This document shows positions 49,301 through 58,653 of a DNA stretch of 64,000 bases, piece by piece. The DNA lies in contig NC_090698.1 of assembly GCF_040954835.1 (NCBI RefSeq), positions 66,037,284-66,101,283 on the forward strand. The letters are read 5' to 3'. The translations under genes were made by a program, and so were the position numbers. Positions within the stretch are counted from its first letter, which is position 1; every line of letters starts with the position of its first letter. The notes below the pieces were generated by a model. It saw only the letters and a list, made by a program, of their open reading frames with translations. It ran no database searches and was not told the DNA's origin. The DNA is from Lepisosteus oculatus. Its lineage: Eukaryota > Chordata > Actinopteri > Semionotiformes > Lepisosteidae.

Positions 49301-52300
49301 CTTGCGCAAGAAAGTGGCTGCTTCCAGCTTGTAGTTTCCGGGACCTTTTCCTGTCTGGGATTAAAAGGCACGATATACTGGATCATCTCCGTCACACAGA
49401 CACACACCCTGTTAGATGTAGAGCAGGGCTGTTCTATTCCTGCACAGGAGCCTGTCCATTGAGAAGTCAGATAAGAATACCTCGCCACAGATGGATTGCA
49501 AGTACTGCTTCCTTACAGCTGACTTACAGCTGACTTCTGGTTCCCATTCTTAACTTATGAAAGAGTCCTCGTATTACTGTATCACCTCCGGCTGTGAGGA
49601 CACTTAACAGGAATAAGTCCTTTTAAAAATGCCTGGATGGCAAGAGAAAGGTGACCGGAATTCTCCTCCCGGAGGAAAAAATCGAAGGTGGTTTTCATTT
49701 CAGGAGATAAAGACAAGAGTTTAAAACTTGTAGTTCTGGTTCAGAAGTGAGATAACCCAACTTAGTAATTTTGAGTTTAAGGCATTTAAGTGTCCTAATA
49801 TCTAACCAAACCTGTGTCTGTGGGTTGATAGTTTTGAAGCGATACTGAGACATTAAGAGGGTAATTCATAAGGAAGGGATGCATCTTTAGGGAGTCCTGT
49901 TTACACAAGCAGAGACTTAATTAAAGAGCAGAAAAAGACTGAAGTTGGAATGAGTGAAGGTGCTACTCTGCAAGCTGCTTTGTCAGCCTTAACTTCGGGT
50001 GCCAGTCTTGAATTCTCCCTTTTGAAGTGTTAAGGGTTTGGAAAGCTAAAGCGCACACTTCTATGCTTTTCCTACCTCATTGAATTTAGCCGTGATATTG
50101 TTTTCAAACATTGTTGTGTAGTAGGTTGCTGATGGTCTTTTATGGGCTCTCTGCCTATCCTTTTTGAAATGGGGAAATAGTCTTTTCAGGAAGATCGATT
50201 CAGAATGCAATAGTTCATCCTCTGGTCTAAAAAGGTGCAGTTTCACATACAATAAAGGGTCCTTTGTATTACATAATGAAATTTCCACCTCTTCATAGCT
50301 GAAGCCTTTATTCTGCAGTCTTCTTTACTGGGGAAGATCAGGCAGAGCCGTTCCAGCCTTATTACCACTGATGATGTTGTGCTGAATATTCTTATTTAAG
50401 TGTTAACCTTTTGTGTACCAGCATGTACTTTGTCTTTAGTTTTTTCTATGGAGCCCTGGTGTCCAAGAAGCTTGTTAAAGAATTCCAAACGTTTTTCCCT
50501 AAAAGTTATTTTGTAAACGGAGTTTATGTGCTCCAGGCTCCTGGTCGCGTTGGAACTAAAACTGATATTTTATACATACTTCTGCGGAACCCTGTCTTCA
50601 TAAAGGTTTTTTCAACCTAAATCTGCCATGTACCGCCTGTCATACAGCAGGTATAATTATACTAACATACTTTCCTTTAGTCCTTCGCTCTGCCTCAGTG
50701 CATGATGTTATGCTTCACAATTTACAGCAAATTGCCACAAATATATTTACAGAGATATGCACTGCCAGATGATCGCAGGAGGTGTATGTAACATCTTCGG
50801 GCTTCTAACAATCTTTTTTTTAAAACAAGATGTATCAGTCTGTAATGGGTGTTTTAATTGAGCAGCAGCGGAAGCCATTTGTGCTGTTACCTTGACGCCG
50901 TGCGTTTGAAGTGGCTCTGGTGCAGTAACTGATCTTTTCTGTTTGTGCCTAAATAACTGCTTGAGTACATAGGGCATGACATTTTCTTGAATATCCACTA
51001 AATATAAAGAAGTACAGGAAAATGTGCTAGTAATGTTCGTAGTCTACATTCCAAATCATAGGCCTGGTTGGCTGTACGTTCCTACTGGAGTTTGCAGAAA
51101 AAACCTTACCAAAACCGTTTCCATGTGATCTTGTTCATAAAAATACTGAGGTATTTTGGGGCACCTCCCTTGAAACTGAAGAGCTGCAAGGGAGAGCTAA
51201 TGCAGTGTTACTGAGCGTAGTTTTATGTTTTAATAGACAACTGATTTCCATGTTCATTTTGAAATTGTAGAGCTGCAGTATAGCAGTATAGGAAACGGGA
51301 TGATATTGTCTCCCCCCCCCTCCACAGGTACACTCATATCGAAGCGGAGTGCCCCTTTATATCTTATGAGGACCTGCTGAACCGTCTGGAGGACCTGGTG
51401 TGCGATGTGGTGGATCGAGTCTTGAAGTCTCCCGCTGGCGCTCTCCTCTATGACATCAACCCTGTAAGTTCCTCCAGAGTGATTTACATTTGACCTTTCT
51501 CCCCTAGACCTTTTTTTTTGTCTAAAAACATGGGTACTCCTGAAAGTCAGAACAACTACAGGCAATAATTGAAGCCATGATGCTGAACTCCAAGAGGCAA
51601 TAGCCTGCAGATGAGTATTTTTCTTAAAGAAGAACCATGCCCTTAAAGTAAAAGAGGATGGAATGGAGGTGAATAATACATCTAATAAAGCCCAGAAGGC
51701 ATTATTGGAGGGAAGGTGCCATTGGAATAACGTACAGGAGGCACTTTTTTTACACAGCTGTGCGGGAGGCTAGTTGTCAGGCATGTTGTCGAAGCAGATT
51801 CAGCTTCCAGGAAATGACCAAACAAGATCTTCAGAATATTTAGCTCTCGGCAACCAGACTGGCCCAAGATAGATTGGCCGAATGTCCTCCTCCAATTTGT
51901 AGGCTTTGTTTTTGGATTACAAGATCTTTTATTCGCAGCCGCAAAAGGGTCCATTCTGTAGTCTTGTTTTTTTCTGTGCCTGAACCCTTTTTATTTCAGA
52001 AGAAAGAGGTTTTACAAGAGACGTCTTGCATTCCCTCCATGCACAAATCCTAATCCTTGGAGTACACTTTCATGTTCCATAATGCATCGGCGTGTTTTTT
52101 TTCTTCCTCTCGGTCTTAATAGCTCGCGCTACAGAGCGTACTTGCTACATTTGAGGAGTTGAACTTTTCCTTTAAACTGAACTTTGGCAGGTATTTCTTT
52201 TTCTCACTCACCTCAGTTGGAAATTGCAAATTCATTCGGAGATTTATTTATCTCTGCCTACTGTACCTGTGAGAGGGGGGAAGAGGACTGTGCAGGTTTT

Positions 52301-55300
52301 GCTTCGAAATGGGCGCTTGTCAGAGCCATCTGCTGGTTCTCAAGCTGAAAATCCCTCAGTGGCCGCTTAGCATTGACTGGAAAGGTGATGCTGCTCTAAT
52401 TGACAGCCCTGAAACCCCAGAGGTGCACAGCAGGTCTGGGGGGTCGCTTGTGCATGACAGGCTCATGCTCAGCCAACCATGGTGGTATTTCACAACTTGT
52501 GCGCCAGTCATGGATAATCCCAGTCACATCTGGCTAATAACATGGCTCAGATTTTTAAAAATGTATTAGAAGCATACACAACGCTTATTGTTTGAGTTGC
52601 CTTTTCGTTTTTAAAGGGGAACTGCTGTCCCAGTTTTCTCAGACCGGTTATTAAATCTCAGTAACAAATTTGCCGTTCTAGAAAAAGATTACAAATTTCG
52701 AATTAAGTGCAAAATTGTGAACTTTGTGAAAGTACTACAAGTTACTGTTGTCGCAAACTCCTGGTCATGCTATAGACGAGAGCAAGAGTTCCCCCTTCTT
52801 GCTTGCTAGTCACTGTAATGACTAGTGTAATGTGATGTCTGCTGCACAACCTGTGCTTATTTGCTCGTACATTTCACTGCAGAAATGTTCCAACGTAATC
52901 CATTGCAGAGTTAATGTAAGCAGTGTTTGTCGGCAAAACCATCTCAATATAGAAAGTAATATTTCCGTTGGATTAAAGGAGATGTTTTCACAAGCCTGCT
53001 TGTTTACAATGTCATAGAGCTGCACAGGAGGTCCCCTTTAACAGCATTGAGTGGTAAATTGAATGTGAAAGATGCAGTGTATTTAGAGTTTCTGAGCACT
53101 GCTGTGTAAGCCCTTTCTTTCAATACTTATGATTCATTCTTCCCTCGACTAGGTACTTTTCTACAAGGAAAACTGACTGTATTAGTAGCTGCATATGTTA
53201 GTGTAACTTGTTGATTCCTTATAAAAAGTGCAAATTGTAGTTTGTGTGTGCAGGGGGGGTTAGAAAGTCAAATGCATTAGTTAAAGCTTTATTTAGAGAA
53301 CTAATGCCCGGTTTCTGTTTCTTACAGGACTTCAAGCCCCCTAAAAGACCTTTCAAGAGAATGGACTACACTGAAGCCATCACATGGCTCAAAGAGCACG
53401 ATGTCAAGAAGGACGATGGCACTTACTATGAATTTGGAGAGGTCCGAGTTTTTTTTTAACTAGATGTAGCTTTAACACCGTCTTCCTACTGTTTATTTCC
53501 ACAGCTGCTCCAGAAGAGAATGCCTTAATGCATCAAACGTTTGCCAGGAAAGAAATGTTGTTATGAAAACTATTTCTGTGCCTAATTCGTTTTCTAATTA
53601 TTGTCCTGCCAGAGATTTAACATGAAAGCCTAAAAAAAAACAAACCTCATGTCTTTGTCTCCTAGGATATCCCTGAAGCCCCAGAGAGGCTGATGACTGA
53701 TACAATTAATGAGACCATCCTGCTGTGCCGATTCCCAGCTGAGATCAAGGCCTTCTACATGCAGCGCTGTCCCGAGGACCGCCGCCTCACTGAATCGGTC
53801 AGCTCCTCCTCGTGCCTTTCCCTGGACACGGACTGAATCAAAATCATGAGCACACCTGGTCTTCGGCCCGTTCATAGAAGCATTTCGTGTTCTGGAGAAG
53901 TGTAGCAATTTGAAATTCTTCAGTGTCTTTCAGTTTAGAATTTCAGACCTTTCTTCATGTTGGCAACATTCCATCACTTCGGCGTGCGTTTGCATTGACA
54001 CCTCAGAGAGAAGGCTGGGTGGACGAATTAAACTTCGCCACTCGATAGATCCCGGGCTGCCAGGCACATAAGTGAGAAGAAAACGCAGTCAGTTTAATGC
54101 TGTGCTCCCCGGATTAATGAGAATTGCTGTTTGCTCTTGAAGTAATGTGGAGTTCAGTGACGTTTCTGTGTCCTTTGGGTAGGTGGACGTACTGATGCCC
54201 AATGTTGGGGAGATCGTTGGGGGATCAATGCGTATCTGGGACACGGAAGAACTCCTTGAAGGATACAAGAGAGAAGGCATTGATTCCACCCCTTACTACT
54301 GGTATACGGATCAGGTGCGTACCAAAACCAACACTACTGGTACGATGCTGTAGAGAGCAATTGTCCTCCACGGTATTGTAACAATCGTACTCTACAATTA
54401 CAGTTGTCATCGTACTTTTTATAAGAATAGACCGTTCCTTTGCATTACTATTTTTAAACTCTAACTCCTTTCTACAACTATCGTTTCATTGTATGGGCTT
54501 ACCAAACGATATCCAATAGCAAATATTTCACTCAATATTTAAATCCTAAATCCTGACCTCCTCTCGTTTGTAACGTTTCATATGTTTGCACATTCATCTT
54601 TTGTTGATGCAAGCTCTGCAGCAACATGCAGGAGGTTGAATGCTATTTGGAGGATGGCGTGTCCCTCACTGATGTTCCTGTGAATTTTCAGCCGTCTGGG
54701 AAGTGTCATTAATCAGCTAATCCAAACCCTACCTGGGGCAGCACTTGTCTAGTTGTGCACTACCGCTGGGGCATCCTGCATAGCTACTGAGATGACCCAT
54801 GGTCAAGCTTGACATCTGCATCGTATACTTCTTGCTGTGTTCAGAAGAAGATCTTCACTAGCTCAGCTTCTTAGACATCAGGCATTGTTATAGCAGAATT
54901 GAGGAGGTATAGTAGTGGTGGTAATAATAATTCCTTACACTTATGTGGCACTTTTCCAGACACTCCACTCAAAGTGCTTTAAAGGTCATGGGGATCCCCT
55001 CCACCACCACCAATGTGCAGCCCCACCTGGATGATGCGACAGCAGCCAAAGTGCTCTAGTCCTCTCTCCACACATCAACTGTCAGTGGGGAGGAGGACAG
55101 AGTGATGAAGCCAATTCATAGATTGGGAACCATTATTGGGAAAGGCCAGAGGGCAATTTGGTCAGGACACTGGGGTAACACCCCTGCTCTTTTCAAGTAA
55201 CGCCCTGGGATATTTAATGACCACAGAGTGTCAAGACCTTGTGTTTATTTCATCTGAAGGACAGCCCCCTTTTTACAGTATAGTGTCCCCATCACTCTAC

Positions 55301-55724
55301 TGGGGCACAGACCCAGACAGACTGCAGGGCGAGCGCCCCCTAGTGGCCCCACGAACACCTCTTCCAGCAGCAACCTTCGCTTTCCCAGGAGGTCTCCCAT
55401 CCAGGTACTGGCCAAGCTCACACCTTAGTGGGTCGCCAGCTGTGGGCTGCAGGGTGATATAGTTACAGTCCTCACATCCCTTCGCCTCAGTTCACTAGGT
55501 TCTGAAAACATGTGAGCTGGCAGCTTTGAACAGTGATGATCAAATTGATGGTCTAAAAGCATTTCTCCCATTTTTTTCTCTCTCTCTCACAGAGGAAGTA
55601 TGGGACTTGCCCTCATGGGGGTTATGGTCTGGGCCTGGAGAGGTTCCTGACCTGGCTACTGAACAGACACCACATCCGAGACGTGTGTCTGTACCCTCGC
55701 TTCATCCAGCGCTGTAGGCCCTGA
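40386..55724 (+). CDS. NARS1: Asparaginyl-tRNA synthetase, cytoplasmic, complete in 15 coding exons
   Basis: NARS1 attaches asparagine to tRNA-Asn in the cytosol (class IIb synthetase). Exons: 40386-40428, 42823-42905, 43855-43920, 44269-44361, 44761-44850, 45203-45281, 46560-46630, 47316-47402, 47926-48147, 49077-49276, 51328-51463, 53328-53441, 53666-53797, 54183-54314 and 55593-55724. They join in phase to 559 codons; human is 548. Residues 1 to about 120 form the vertebrate N-terminal extension ending in a charged helix ([12 protein letters not shown]). About 130-205 is the OB-fold anticodon-binding domain ([16 protein letters not shown]). The catalytic domain follows, with motif 2 around R333 and E335 ([20 protein letters not shown]) and motif 3 at 526-534 (GYGLGLERF). 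The start gives 14 residues encoded by a separate first exon; human begins differently. FECH follows on the same strand. Confidence 0.98.
41320..42420 (+). mobile_element. L2-like LINE reverse-transcriptase relic, split by a SINE
   Basis: Broken plus-strand frames carry pieces of an L2/CR1-type reverse transcriptase: a [10 protein letters not shown]-like block near 41327, [17 protein letters not shown] followed by VDDSQIY (the usual YADD with its first residues altered) near 41530-41610, [12 protein letters not shown] near 41950, [14 protein letters not shown] near 42050, and [12 protein letters not shown] near 42175. Stop codons and frame changes make it dead. The V-SINE-like copy at 41608-41885 interrupts it. 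It lies in NARS1 intron 1. Confidence 0.75.
41608..41885 (+). repeat. V-SINE-like tRNA-derived SINE, copy 2
   Basis: The tRNA-like head has an A-box-like GTGGCTAAGGATCTG and a B box GGTTCGTATCC at 41665-41675. The core GGGCCCCTGAGCAAGGCCC and a tail ending AATTGTATATGGCCAGTAAA follow. Both pol III boxes are nearly consensus. Sequence resembling TATRTTAACC flanks both ends and may be a decayed target duplication. Confidence 0.8.
44407..44730 (-). repeat. Dispersed fish repeat, copy 5, in NARS1 intron 4
   Basis: A near full-length copy: GGTGGTGCAGTTGTTAGCAT, GTGCGGAGTTTGTATG, GGTTTCCTCCAGGTGCTCC, GGACTGGCGTCCCGTCC and a GGATGGATG end at 44720-44728. The opening resembles a tRNA-like SINE head and the GGATGGATG end an RTE-type tail. 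It ends about 30 bases before the exon 5 acceptor. Strand is relative to copy 1. Confidence 0.7.
45869..45907. repeat. Perfect 17-bp hairpin in NARS1 intron 6
   Basis: ACAGAATAGGCAGGTCA at 45869-45885 is the exact complement of 45891-45907, around the five-base loop GTTTT. An A-rich tract of AAAATA and AAAGTA units directly precedes it (about 45785-45868). No coding or known RNA gene is associated. Confidence 0.9.
48400..49057. mobile_element. TTAA-flanked MITE in NARS1 intron 9, copy 1
   Basis: The left end is TTAAAGGGAAAC at 48400 and the right end GTTCCCCTTTAA to 49057, so inverted ends carry TTAA at both outer edges, as piggyBac-type insertions do. Internal blocks (GTGAAAGTACT, GCTAGTCGCC, TGTTCCAACGTGAT, TCTGTTGGATTAAAAGAGATG, CACAAGCCTGCTT) match the copy at 52611-53041. 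A fold-back repeat (48760-48905) is nested inside. The right end stops 19 bases before the exon 10 splice acceptor. Confidence 0.8.
48760..48905. repeat. Fold-back repeat nested in a MITE
   Basis: The second copy of the repeat at 28574-28740. GGGGAGCTGCGTCAGCATGC opens it. Arms at 48804-48828 and 48876-48898 (TTTATTCCATGCTGAA and complement) surround AACGTTTCAGCCGTGG and GTCAGGTGTGAC. Its presence lengthens this MITE relative to the copy at 52611. Confidence 0.85.
49077..49276 (+). CDS. NARS1: NARS1 exon 10, motif 2
   Basis: This exon encodes residues 279-344 and part of E345. It begins [10 protein letters not shown] and ends with the class II motif 2 strand-loop ([19 protein letters not shown]), which contacts ATP and the tRNA acceptor end. 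The donor GTAAGA splits the Glu codon, completed by the first base of exon 11. Its acceptor lies just beyond a MITE. Confidence 0.95.
51700..51930 (+). repeat. Unclassified dispersed repeat, copy 2
   Basis: A diverged partner of 12870-13085: ACAGGAGGCACTTTTTTTACAC, GCTGTGCGGGAGGC and, at the end, GATTGGCCGAATGTCCTCCTCC, the conserved close of this fish repeat. It lies in NARS1 intron 11. Confidence 0.55.
52611..53041. mobile_element. TTAA-flanked MITE in NARS1 intron 11, copy 2
   Basis: The left end is TTAAAGGGGAACTGC and the right end GGTCCCCTTTAA, with TTAA at 52611-52614 and 53038-53041. Its internal blocks match those of the copy at 48400. It has no transposase gene, so it needs enzyme from elsewhere. 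The TTAA target suggests the piggyBac group. Confidence 0.8.
54920..55470 (-). repeat. 5S-rRNA-derived SINE, copy 3, long form, in NARS1 intron 14
   Basis: Read on the minus strand it opens with the 5S-like head (CTGGATGGGAGACCTCCTGG near 55388-55410). The body with the CAGTATAGTG element and GACACTCT-type block follows, then a middle segment (CTCTGTCCTCCTCCCCACTG). The tail has CACCACCACC-complement and TTTGAGTGGAGTGTCTGG, then AAGTGTAAGGAATTATTATT. This is the most complete long-form copy in the window and ends about 120 bases before exon 15. Confidence 0.8.
55593..55724 (+). CDS. NARS1: NARS1 exon 15, motif 3 and stop
   Basis: The terminal coding exon encodes residues 517-559. It holds motif 3 (GLGLERF, with the conserved Arg533 that binds ATP) and ends in [12 protein letters not shown] followed by TGA at 55722-55724. 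The polypyrimidine tract before the acceptor is a (TC)n run. Confidence 0.97.
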   Translation, partial: RKYGTCPHGGYGLGLERFLTWLLNRHHIRDVCLYPRFIQRCRP

Positions 55725-55895
55725 GCGTTTTCCTTATGCTGCCGCCTTGCCCAGAACAGCATCTCCTACTTGAGCTACATGAAATTACAGTGGATAATGC
55801 ACTAACAACGTATGAAGCGATAATAGTTACCCAAAGACCATGATAATGTACGCTTTCCATTCTGATTCCAATCTTAGTTGTCCAGCATCATTGCC

Positions 55896-55901
55896 AATAA
55901 A
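55896..55901 (+). terminator. NARS1: NARS1 polyadenylation signal
   Basis: AATAAA 172 bases after the stop codon, followed by a TG/T-rich stretch (TGTCTTCTGTCTC, then CTGTGGGTTTTTT), as expected downstream of a cleavage site. Confidence 0.75.
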
Positions 55902-57009
55902 TGTCTTCTGTCTCACTTGGCCTCTGTGGGTTTTTTAAGTGTGTGATTTGTGTATACAAGGACCGTTTAATGTTATGATTAGTTATTTATTAGTTTACAT
56001 TTACAGTGAATTCTGTAAATGGAAGAATGTTAAAGAGGGATGCGAGTTAACAAAAATAAAAACCAGGGTCCTGATGATTCATACCCCTCTACACAACTGT
56101 GACCCTATAGTTGTCACAAAATCCATCCATTCAGTGAAAAATCCCACATAGTTGTGGAGAGTGCGTTTGGACTCCACAGTCAAACCCAAAGAGCTATGAG
56201 GTAGTCACACTAATTGCCACATTACTGTGCTGTCTTCTGCAATGAGATGTTTAGAGATACTTGTTCATGTGACTGATTATAATCAAACTGTTTTATTATT
56301 TCATGTTTCATTCAAATTTGGGATTTGTTTTTCCTATATTGCAGCATTTTTCACAAATGTTACACCAGAAAAAAATATTTTTTAGTATCGGAACATACCA
56401 GTAAACGATTTCTGAAACGCATAATCTGAAATATTAACAATCAGCACCCGATTACCTGCGTAGTGTGTAAACATCACTGCCTACTCTAGTGATTTTACTG
56501 GGAATGAAGATGTTCGGTGCATTTTTTTTTCTCTTGACATTGTGTTTTGCTCTTGCTGCTACCATTTTAAACGTTTCTGTGATTTCTCATGATGCTTCAT
56601 GGTTCTCATTAATTTTATTTCAAGGGGATTTCTATAAATCCTTTGTCAGGCCCATAAAGGCTGTCTCATGGCAATATTGTGTGAGGTGGCTGGCGTGCAC
56701 TATGATCTGTGCAGGAATGTGAAGATTAATCACAAGGTTTATAAAAACTAGGCCACTTGTTAAGCTGACATTCACACTGCAAGATGCTATGTTACCTTAA
56801 GACCACCAAGACCTTGTTTTACGTTAATGCATTCCATTTGATAGATTAGATTTATTTTGTGGAATTTTGAAAGTAGGGTCACTTTTTAGGAAAGTTCATT
56901 GAAGCACTACGGGTCTACATTCTTGAAAATAGATGGTATTAAAATGTTAACATCAGTAACGAGGGAAGCAGAACTTTAATCTATACAGTTTTCAGGCCTC
57001 TCCAGTGGT

Positions 57010-57240
57010 GTGAAAAAGTGTTTGCCCCCTTCCTGATTTCTTATTTTTTTGCATGTTTGTCACACTGAAATGTTTCAGATCATCAAACAAATTGAAATAT
57101 TAGACAAAGATAACACAATTAAACACAAAATGCAGTTTTTAAATGAAGGTTTTTATTATTAAGGGGAAAAAAAATCAAACCTACATGGCCCTGTGTGAAA
57201 AAGTGATTGCCCCCCCTGTTAAAACATAAATCAACTGTGG
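57010..57240. mobile_element. Tc1/mariner-related fragment upstream of FECH
   Basis: The segment opens CAGTGGTGTGAAAAAGTGTTTG and includes CATGTTTGTCACACTGAAATG, ATCATCAAACAAATTGAAAT and TACATGGCCCTGTGTGAAAA. I recognise this as the end region of a widespread fish Tc1-type element. It is truncated near 57240, shortly before a SINE. Confidence 0.6.
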
Positions 57241-57263
57241 CCTGGAAATGGGTAATTTTGTTT

Positions 57264-57536
57264 GGATAAGATAAGATCACTTTATTGGCCATATACAATT
57301 TCTTGCATTAGGAATTTGTCTTTTTGCATACCCCAGCTTGCTCTCCATGAGACACACAGACAGGGAGAGAAGCCTGGGCTCAGAGCACAGGGTACAGTGC
57401 CCTGGGAGCACCTGGGGTTAAGGGCTTTACTCCGTGGCCCAAGAGTAAGATTCCTCTGCCGGCCACGGCATTTGAACCAGCAACCTTCCAGCCACAGGCA
57501 CAGATCCTGAGCCACAGAGCCACAGCTCTGCCCTGG
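57264..57536 (-). repeat. V-SINE-like tRNA-derived SINE, copy 3
   Basis: Minus-strand copy: the tail complement at 57270-57310 (ATCACTTTATTGGCCATATAC), the core near 57405-57450 and the tRNA-like head ending near 57530. It aligns with the copies at 30905 and 41608. Confidence 0.8.
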
Positions 57537-58199
57537 ATGTCTGTATTACTATGAACTATAAGAAAAATGGAGTGTAAATGCTAACTGAGCAACATTACTC
57601 ATTTTCTTCATGTATGGTTTCGTTTCCTTCAGTCATTAACACTCAGTCATTACTTGACCTAAAGCACAGTTTGGCCTGCCCAATGGCTCCAATGGAGAAG
57701 AGACCGGTTGAAGGTTAAATTGTTGGTGTGAGGTTGAGGTAGACTGTAAGTTTGTGTGTTTTACCTTTGGGTTAATCTATAGCCGCAAGTGTAGAGGACA
57801 CAGTCAAGTATTTAAGGAATGGAAATTATCGGAAATCATCCCTTTGTGTATAAAATATTGCCCTTGCCTTCGTATTGATGTAATATTTCTAAAACCACAA
57901 AAACGAATGTTTAAAAAGATGTATTTTAATCCATTAACACCCCGCGTCACATTTGTCACCCAGTATATGAAGATAATAGTGTCGCCAGCTTCACCTGTCA
58001 CTAATTGATCATGGCATCACCGAACAGTGTGAGTCCCGGACTGACTGATTAGAGATGGTACATTTTATTTATTTTATTTTATATTATATATATTTATATA
58101 TATATTTTGCCACGGCGTAACAGAAATTAAAAGCACAATTCCCCAAAAAAATGAACGGGGCCTGACAATTTCATATCTTCGCGGGCCCCGTGACGGAAC

Positions 58200-58653
58200 G
58201 CGTTCTCATCCGGAGAACCTTATCGGAAATATGACATGTAAATTACACGTCCTGGTCCCGTCCAAAAAAAAAAAAAGAAAGACTAAACCTGAAAAATAGA
58301 TGTCACTTCCTCTGGGGCTGGCGTGAATGAACAATGGTCTCGCTCTCTCTCTCTCCGCGCGGCACGGTGTCACCTTCAGCGCAGCTCGCACGTGCGGGAG
58401 GTGGAGCCTCCGGCTGCTCCGGCTGCTCCGGCGGGGCGGGGCCGCGCCGCGCCGCTCTGTCACAGCGCTGCAGACTGTGAAGCCGCGCTGTTCTGTCCCG
58501 CAGAATTTCACGCTTCTGCCCGGCGCTGTGACCGACCCGACTACACAGTTCCGGCCACCTCGGCGGCGAGAAAAGCCACTGGCTCGGAATTGGGAGGAAC
58601 TAAATTCCTGCAGTTGAGCTGGCCAAGGAGGGACGCTTTTGACATTACACAAC
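58200..58653 (+). promoter_or_regulatory. FECH: CpG-rich promoter and 5' UTR region of FECH
   Basis: The stretch from about 58340 to 58600 is the most CG-dense part of the window, with runs such as GGGGCGGGGCCGCGCCGCGC that include Sp1-type GC boxes. It ends at the FECH start codon, 58654. No TATA box is seen near the expected distance. Both strands are open for 100-150 codons here because of base composition; I do not regard those frames as genes. Confidence 0.65.

Noticed and set aside
56489-56722. 77-codon frame with a signal-peptide-like start
   Set aside because: Hydrophobicity reflects T-rich DNA. There is no downstream exon and no similarity that I can see.
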